Shown: positions 59,185-64,000 of the stretch, piece by piece
Layout of the letters: each line of letters starts with the position of its first letter
Numbering within the stretch: position 1 is the stretch's first letter
DNA from: an uncultured Bacteroidales bacterium
GTDB taxonomy: Bacteria > Bacteroidota > Bacteroidia > Bacteroidales > ML635J-15
DNA: 64,000 nt
Assembly (NCBI GenBank): GCA_905234755.1
Contig: CAJOIT010000003.1
Location: forward strand, 321,135 to 385,134
Direction of reading: 5' to 3'
Notes under the pieces: model-generated
Told to the model about the DNA's origin: nothing
Database searches by the model: none
What the model saw: only the letters and a program-made list of their open reading frames with translations
Program-made: the position numbers and the translations under genes

Positions 59185-60381
59185 TTATTTATCCAATATT
59201 TCCTTTACAAACTTGTCAACGCTGTCCGACTGGTCTTCTCGCAGTGCTGACTTGATTGTCAACATGTTGTCGGTGATGACATTGTTGTTGAATGCCAGCA
59301 TTTCGCGCATTTGCTTTCCTGCTGTCGGCGCCCATGTGCCATTTTCGGCTACGGCAAACACGCGGTTCTGCAGGTTGTGCGATTTCATCTCGTCGATGAA
59401 AATCTTTACAGGCGTATATACTTCGGCATTGTAGGTGGATGATAGGATTACAATCCTGCGGCAGCGGAATGCTTCCGAAAGCAAGTAGGACGGATGTGTT
59501 ACCGATGCGTCGTACATTGCGATGTTCTTCTGTCCGGCTTCGGCAAAGCGTGATGCGACAATGTTGGCAGCCGATTCGGTGTGACCGTACAGCGAGCCGT
59601 ATATTATTAATATGGTATCGTCCTCGGCTTCGTAGCGGCTCCACTTGTCGTACTTGTCAACGAAATAGCCGATATTTTCGCGCCAGATTGGTCCGTGAAG
59701 CGGGCATAACATCTTTATTTCCAATGTTGAAGCTTTTTTCAGAAGGTTCTGTACCTGTGAGCCGTACTTGCCTACGATGTTGGAGTAGTAGCGGCGTGCT
59801 TCGTCGAGCCAGTCGCGGTCGAAGTTGACTTCGTCGGCGAAAAGGTTGCCGTTCAGAGCCTTGAATGTGCCGAATGCATCTGCCGAGAACAAAGTCTTGG
59901 TTGTAATGTCGTAGCTAACAATGACTTCTGGCCAGTGAACCATAGGCGCGGTGCAGAAAGTGAATTCGTGTTTGCCGAAACTCATCTTGTCACCTTCCTT
60001 TACGGTGATGAAGCGTTCAGTTGCTATGCAGTCGAAAAACTGCAGAATCATCTTCAGTGCCTGTGCGCTGCAGATGATTTTTGCTTCGGGGTATTCGTAT
60101 ACGGTACGGCAAAGCAACGAGCTATGGTCGGGCTCAACATGATTAACAATTATATAGTCCAGTTTTTCGTTATCGCCGATAAGCGAGTATATGTTCTCGA
60201 AGAATTGGTCGGCAACAGAGTTGTCGGATGTGTCGATGAGTACATTTTTCTCGTCCTTCAGCAAGTATGCGTTGTACGATACGCCCTGTGGCACTGGCAT
60301 TATGTTTTCGAAAAGATTGAGTCGGCGGTCGCTCGAACCTACCCAGTATAAATCTTCGCTGATTTTCCTTGCGTTGTTCAT
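59185..60381 (-). CDS. Flavodiiron protein (FprA-like oxygen reductase)
   Basis: A 398-residue cytoplasmic enzyme that reduces O2 to water or NO to N2O. The metallo-beta-lactamase-like domain carries the diiron ligands ([23 protein letters not shown]) and the C-terminal flavodoxin domain binds FMN ([31 protein letters not shown]). The start [18 protein letters not shown] is family-typical. Rubredoxin follows in the same operon. Confidence 0.95.
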   Translation of the reverse strand: MNNARKISEDLYWVGSSDRRLNLFENIMPVPQGVSYNAYLLKDEKNVLIDTSDNSVADQFFENIYSLIGDNEKLDYIIVNHVEPDHSSLLCRTVYEYPEAKIICSAQALKMILQFFDCIATERFITVKEGDKMSFGKHEFTFCTAPMVHWPEVIVSYDITTKTLFSADAFGTFKALNGNLFADEVNFDRDWLDEARRYYSNIVGKYGSQVQNLLKKASTLEIKMLCPLHGPIWRENIGYFVDKYDKWSRYEAEDDTILIIYGSLYGHTESAANIVASRFAEAGQKNIAMYDASVTHPSYLLSEAFRCRRIVILSSTYNAEVYTPVKIFIDEMKSHNLQNRVFAVAENGTWAPTAGKQMREMLAFNNNVITDNMLTIKSALREDQSDSVDKFVKEILDK

Positions 60382-60575
60382 GTTTTCTGTGTTTTTTATC
60401 GGTGAGCAAAGATAAAATTGTTTTTCAAAAGTTGGCAATATTTTTTACAAAAACTTATTGACAGAAATAAGCTTTTTTTTGACATTGCGATGATAATTGT
60501 TGTGCGAATGTTGAGCTTGTAAATGCTAGGATTTTGTCTTATGCCAAAATATGTTGTAAATCATTAATTAAAAGT

Positions 60576-60604
60576 TTTGCGGATTGAAATAATTACTAAT
60601 TTTG
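60576..60604 (+). promoter_or_regulatory. Promoter of serC
   Basis: TTTG (60576-60579), 17 bp, TAATTTTG (60597-60604), about 70 nt before the ATG. Confidence 0.65.
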
Positions 60605-60674
60605 CACAAGTCTAAAATGGACGATAGAAAATTTTAAGTAGTTAATTATAAACAATTTAATAAAAAATTTTGAA

Positions 60675-61790
60675 ATGAAGGCATATAATTTTAACGCAGG
60701 TCCATGCGTACTGCCAAAAGAAGCGATTGAATCTACTATCAACGCTATCCGTGATTTTGATAACACCGGTATCGGTCTTATGGAAATTTCTCACCGTACA
60801 CCAGGTTGGGAACGTACAATGGAAGAAACTCGCCAGCTTTGGAGGGACATCCTCAACATTCCTGCTGAATACGAAATATTGTTCCTCGGTGGTGGCGCAA
60901 GCACCCAGTTTATGACCGTTCCGGCTAACTTGCTCAACAAGAAGGCTGCTTACTTGCAGACTGGCGTTTGGGCAAAGAAGGCAGCTAAGGAAGCTAAGCT
61001 TTTCGGTAATGTTGAAATCGTTGCTTCGTCGGAAGACAAGACTTACAGCTACATTCCTAAGGGATGGAATGTTCCTGCTGATGCTGACTACTTCCACATC
61101 ACAACAAACAACACCATTTACGGTACCGAAATTCGCAAGGATTTTGACGCTAGCGAAATCAACAACGTAATGCTTGTTGCCGATATGAGCTCCGACATCA
61201 TGAGCCGTCCAGTTGACGTTAAGAAGTACGGACTTATCTACGGTGGTGCACAGAAGAACGTTGGTCCTGCTGGTGTTACTTTCGTAATCGTTCGCAAGGA
61301 CATCCTCGGCAAGATTGCTGACCGTCAGTATATGAACCCATTGCCAACAATGGTTGACTACCGCACTCACGCAGCAGAAGAGGCTAAGAACATCTCTATG
61401 TTCAACACTCCTCCGGTACTCCCGATTTTCGTAATGCACGAAACCTTGAAGTGGTTGAAGAACACTATCGGTGGTGTTGCTGAAATGAACAAGATCAACA
61501 TGAAGAAGTCGAACCTCCTTTACGAAGAAATCGACCGCAACTCAATGTTCCGTGGCACAGTAGAATGCAAGGAAGACCGTTCAATCATGAACCACTGCTG
61601 GGTAATGGCAGAAGGTCGCGAAGACAAGGAAGCTGAATTCATGGCTTTCGCAAAGGAACGCGGTATGGTTGGTATCAAGGGTCACCGCTCAGTTGGTGGT
61701 TTCCGCGCTTCTCTCTACAATGCTTGCACAATCGAAGCAGTAGAAGCTTTGGTATCTTGCATGCAGGATTTCGAAAAGAAGTACAAATAG
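60675..61790 (+). CDS. serC: Phosphoserine aminotransferase
   Basis: A 371-residue PLP enzyme that makes 3-phosphoserine from phosphohydroxypyruvate and glutamate in serine synthesis, and may serve pyridoxine synthesis. Landmarks: [59 protein letters not shown] and the PLP lysine in [14 protein letters not shown]. Codon use is strongly biased (C-ending codons), suggesting high expression. serA is not adjacent on the downstream side; a terminator follows immediately. Confidence 0.96.
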   Translation: MKAYNFNAGPCVLPKEAIESTINAIRDFDNTGIGLMEISHRTPGWERTMEETRQLWRDILNIPAEYEILFLGGGASTQFMTVPANLLNKKAAYLQTGVWAKKAAKEAKLFGNVEIVASSEDKTYSYIPKGWNVPADADYFHITTNNTIYGTEIRKDFDASEINNVMLVADMSSDIMSRPVDVKKYGLIYGGAQKNVGPAGVTFVIVRKDILGKIADRQYMNPLPTMVDYRTHAAEEAKNISMFNTPPVLPIFVMHETLKWLKNTIGGVAEMNKINMKKSNLLYEEIDRNSMFRGTVECKEDRSIMNHCWVMAEGREDKEAEFMAFAKERGMVGIKGHRSVGGFRASLYNACTIEAVEALVSCMQDFEKKYK

Positions 61791-61809
61791 TATTGACTAT
61801 TTCGATTAT

Positions 61810-61838
61810 AAAGGCTGCCCGACGGGTGGCCTTTTTTG
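61810..61838. terminator. Terminator between serC and the DUF454 gene
   Basis: AAGGCTGCCCG pairs with GGGTGGCCTT, followed by a T-run on the plus strand. It serves the convergent pair. Confidence 0.85.
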
Positions 61839-61839
61839 T

Positions 61840-62232
61840 TTATGGTTGCTCGTCATCGGGGACGTCGTGTCTGGCGTTGGGTACGGCAAATATTACGACA
61901 AGGTCGCCAACGGCACCGGCAATCGGGACAATTATGCGGGCAATAGAGCCAGCAGGAATAAACACAAATGTCGCAAGCAATACCATGACCGTCATAATGC
62001 CTACGGCACCAGCTTTCTGTGCAATTGTCATTCCTCCACGCTTGTGGTAGTTGCGTATGTACTTGCCTAACCACGATGCCAATAGCCATTGCTGAAGGCG
62101 TGGCGAACTGCGGTAGAACAGCCACGATGCCAACAGAAGGAATGGGGTGGTGGGAAGTCCTGGCAATACAACTCCAAGAGCTCCAAGTCCAACTGCTATC
62201 AGACCGAATATTATGTACAAGTAGCGTTTCAC
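61840..62232 (-). CDS. DUF454 (YbaN-like) inner-membrane protein
   Basis: A 130-residue protein with four hydrophobic stretches (YIIFGLIAVGLGALGVVLPG; TTPFLLLASWLFYRSSPRL; IMTVMVLLATFVFIPAG; IVPIAGAVGDLVVIFAV). GVVLPGLPTTPFLLLA and the KYIRNYHKRGGMTIAQKA loop are the family signatures. Function unknown in all bacteria studied. Confidence 0.9.
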   Translation of the reverse strand: MKRYLYIIFGLIAVGLGALGVVLPGLPTTPFLLLASWLFYRSSPRLQQWLLASWLGKYIRNYHKRGGMTIAQKAGAVGIMTVMVLLATFVFIPAGSIARIIVPIAGAVGDLVVIFAVPNARHDVPDDEQP

Positions 62233-62305
62233 TATGAAAAAATCTTCGCAAAGGTACTGATTTTAGGAATAATTGACAGTCAAAAATAAATTTTAGAAAA
62301 AATCC

Positions 62306-62334
62306 TTTGATTTGAAATAAATGTCTTATCTTTG
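62306..62334 (+). promoter_or_regulatory. Promoter of tRNA-Glu
   Basis: TTTG (62306-62309), 17 bp, TATCTTTG (62327-62334), 13 nt before the tRNA. Confidence 0.7.
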
Positions 62335-62347
62335 CAGTCCCAAAACT

Positions 62348-62419
62348 GACGGATTCGTCTAACGGTTAGGACGGCAGCCTCTCACGCTGCAAATAAGAGT
62401 TCGATTCTCTTATCCGTTG
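62348..62419 (+). tRNA. tRNA-Glu (CTC)
   Basis: Acceptor strands GACGGAT and ATCCGTT pair; anticodon stem GCAGC/GCTGC encloses CTCTCAC (anticodon CTC); T arm is AAGAG-TTCGATT-CTCTT. CCA is not encoded. A terminator follows directly. Confidence 0.95.
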
Positions 62420-62421
62420 CA

Positions 62422-62455
62422 AAAAAAGTCCAGGCTTGCTTGGACTTTTCTTTTT
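62422..62455 (+). terminator. Terminator of tRNA-Glu
   Basis: AAAAGTCCA pairs with TGGACTTTT around GGCTTGCT, followed by CTTTTTG. Confidence 0.85.
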
Positions 62456-62683
62456 GTATTCTAATCTACGGTTATGCTTTTTAGGTCGAAAGAATGTGAT
62501 GCAAAATTTCGCCATAAGCACCGTCAATACTATTTAAAGAATAATCCGCAAATTGCTCTAATAACTGCATTCTGTTTGCCTGATAATAAATACTGCTGGC
62601 ATGGTCAAAAATGCCTATCCATGGATGATTCGTTTTGTGGTAAAATCTTGAAAATCACAATCTTCTGTTGTGAATATCTTTTT

Positions 62684-62712
62684 TTCGTTTTTTTTTTTTT
62701 TTTTTAATTTTG
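62684..62712 (+). promoter_or_regulatory. Promoter with poly-T spacer before the HEAT-like gene
   Basis: A run of 18 T (62688-62705) fills the space between TTCG (62684-62687, at the -33 position) and the -7 box TAATTTTG (62705-62712). Any gain or loss of a T would change the spacing of the two promoter elements. The gap 62456-62683 shows nothing else of note. Confidence 0.55.
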
Positions 62713-62734
62713 CGACTAAGTTAAAGGCATATTT

Positions 62735-63271
62735 ATGATTGATTTGTCGAAACTGAATAAGGAGCAGAAAAAGATAATAGCCGACCTTCACAGCCCAGAT
62801 GAGGATGTTGTTGTTGAGACTTTGTACGCAATTCGTGAAGTGGGTGGTGATTATTGCATTGCACCGATGATTGAGGTGTTCTTTTCAACACCTTTCGCAA
62901 AAGTCCGCACCGAAATTGGAAGGGTTTTCCTCGATTTGAAGAGCGCAAAGGTTTCTGGCGAAATTTTGGAAAATCTATCGGAGTACATGAACCACGAACT
63001 TATAGGCGAGTTTATTTCCAATTTGTGGCAGTCGTCTGTTGTGTTCGAAGATGTTGTTCCTTTTGTCGAGAAATTTGTCGTTGCCGATGATATGCTTGCT
63101 TTGGATTGTCTATCTTTGGTCGAGAACAATTTAGGTAATATTACTGGCAAGTCGCTAGCAAGGTGTCGCGAAATTGTCCGTGACAATTATTCTTCGTTCG
63201 AAGGCATGAAAAAGCAGTTAGCCGAGGATTTGATTTCTATTTTAGAAAGTCGTAGTGCGTATGAAGATTAG
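62735..63271 (+). CDS. HEAT-repeat-like hypothetical protein
   Basis: A 178-residue cytoplasmic helical protein. Paired helices typical of HEAT repeats are visible: DEDVVVETLYAIREVGGDYC with IAPMIEVFFSTPFAKVRTEI, and FVEKFVVADDMLALDCLSLV. It resembles a conserved Bacteroidota family of unknown function. Its stop overlaps the start of the next gene, so the two are coupled. Confidence 0.75.
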   Translation: MIDLSKLNKEQKKIIADLHSPDEDVVVETLYAIREVGGDYCIAPMIEVFFSTPFAKVRTEIGRVFLDLKSAKVSGEILENLSEYMNHELIGEFISNLWQSSVVFEDVVPFVEKFVVADDMLALDCLSLVENNLGNITGKSLARCREIVRDNYSSFEGMKKQLAEDLISILESRSAYED

Positions 63272-64000
63272 AAATTTTTTGTGTCTTTTGCTTGTGTTGC
63301 TAGTGTCGTGTGTGGCATTGGCAGAAGAGAAAATATCTCCAATTGACAGCTGTTATGAGGCAGCAAAGCGGTATGAATCTGTTTCGGATTTGTATAATGC
63401 AGCTTTGTGTTATTCTGAAGGAATAAAGATTGCCAGAAAAACCGATGAGTCTAAACTTCCGGAATTGTTAATTGCTTATTGTAGGGCGCTGACATATCTT
63501 GGCGATTATTCGGGTGCACTTCTAAATCTTGAAGAAGCTGAAGCGCGGGCTCCTCGTGATGATGAATCTTTCCGTGGCCGATTAATGACTGCATACGGTA
63601 CTATTTATTTTTTCCAGGGAAATTTTAATGAGTCTCTTAAATATTACAACGAGGCGCTAGTATGTGCTGAGAATCACGGCAGGTCGTCAGGAATTGCAAT
63701 TGCTCAGATCAATATCGCATGCGTTTATGGCGAAAAAAAGGACTACGAGAAGGCTGCTGAAATGTTTAAAAAAAGTCTTGAAACTCTGGAAGGAGTAGAA
63801 GATAATAAAGATAATTCGTCCATAAGCGTTACGATTTATAATATTGCACTATGCTATATTGATTTGGATAATTACGAGGAGGCTTCCATATACTTAAAAA
63901 AGGCACTGGAAGTGGCTGAAACGTCAAATCTCGAAATCTATTCGTTATGTTTGCAGGGTCTTGCAAAAGTAGAAGTAAGAAACGGCAACTACGATGAAGC
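63261..64000 (+). CDS. TPR-repeat exported protein, 3' end beyond window
   Basis: At least 246 residues. After a lipoprotein-like or signal start (NFLCLLLVLLVSCVALAEE) come tetratricopeptide repeats: YNAALCYSEGIKIARKTDES, AYGTIYFFQGNFNESLKYYN and IYNIALCYIDLDNYEEASIY. In Bacteroidota such proteins often end in a membrane helix and a LuxR-type or histidine-kinase domain, but that part is not visible. It overlaps the HEAT-like gene by 11 nt and shares its poly-T promoter. Confidence 0.85.
   Translation, partial: MKIRNFLCLLLVLLVSCVALAEEKISPIDSCYEAAKRYESVSDLYNAALCYSEGIKIARKTDESKLPELLIAYCRALTYLGDYSGALLNLEEAEARAPRDDESFRGRLMTAYGTIYFFQGNFNESLKYYNEALVCAENHGRSSGIAIAQINIACVYGEKKDYEKAAEMFKKSLETLEGVEDNKDNSSISVTIYNIALCYIDLDNYEEASIYLKKALEVAETSNLEIYSLCLQGLAKVEVRNGNYDE

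Noticed and set aside
62474..62707. 77-codon ORF ending in poly-Phe
   Set aside because: The end is the 18-T tract and no conserved pattern precedes it.

Overview
This window looks like chromosomal DNA from a member of the Bacteroidales (Bacteroidota), probably an anaerobe from a gut or similar habitat. Promoters follow the Bacteroidota pattern (TAnnTTTG near -7, often TTTG about 17 bp upstream) and ribosome binding sites are mostly absent. Two proteins carry or appear to carry type IX secretion C-terminal sorting domains. Pyruvate:ferredoxin oxidoreductase, rubrerythrin, rubredoxins and a flavodiiron protein indicate anaerobic life with oxygen defence. Several gene neighbourhoods (sigma-54 activator, LptE, TPR protein, SecG) are typical of the order. 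All functional calls come from reading translated sequence; no search was run.

Layout. 1-2.4 kb: 5' part of nifJ. 2.5-8 kb: a WYL regulator, a small co-regulated protein, an AAA_14/DUF4143 ATPase behind an array of 38-bp repeats, and a second AAA+ ATPase whose promoter is a near copy of the small gene's promoter; I regard this as the most system-like module here. 8-14 kb: BspA-like surface protein, queE, and two divergent cysteine proteases (C1 and C10). 14-16 kb: an OhrR-type repressor with two operators, glutathione peroxidase and a mini winged-helix protein. 16-17.4 kb: a small membrane protein among dispersed and tandem repeats. 17.4-22.6 kb: SDR, nucleoside hydrolase, iron-sulfur flavoprotein, an amber-interrupted gene, and a divergent TetR/epimerase pair. 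22.6-32.5 kb: a long minus-strand operon of about eleven redox and accessory genes (two aldo/keto reductases, two flavodoxins, two hexapeptide acetyltransferases, a frameshifted decarboxylase-cupin, hydrolases), with a divergent AraC regulator. 32.6-33.7 kb: decayed genes.

34-38 kb: a propeller/thioredoxin-like lipoprotein, a MATE transporter with a structured leader containing a small ORF, and a DUF4294 protein. 38-47 kb: HHH/barrel protein, PorV-like protein, purE, secG, a TPR protein swollen by intergenic-type repeats, lptE, sigma-54 activator, comF-like gene. 47-52 kb: tRNA-Met, topB, and an iron/oxygen group (rubrerythrin, NifX-like protein, ferritin, flavin reductase-rubredoxin). 52-58 kb: a palindrome-rich spacer, a structured leader RNA, a long MORN-type protein, a FISUMP-type protein, and a DUF2971 pair. 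58-64 kb: a toxin-antitoxin pair with a truncated toxin, rubredoxin plus flavodiiron protein, serC, DUF454 protein, tRNA-Glu, and a HEAT/TPR pair behind an 18-T promoter tract.

Themes: repeat families placed between and inside genes (25.3, 43-44, 52.3 kb); five apparent disruptions by stop or frameshift; and many redox enzymes with an export signal followed by an internal Met at the usual cytosolic start.
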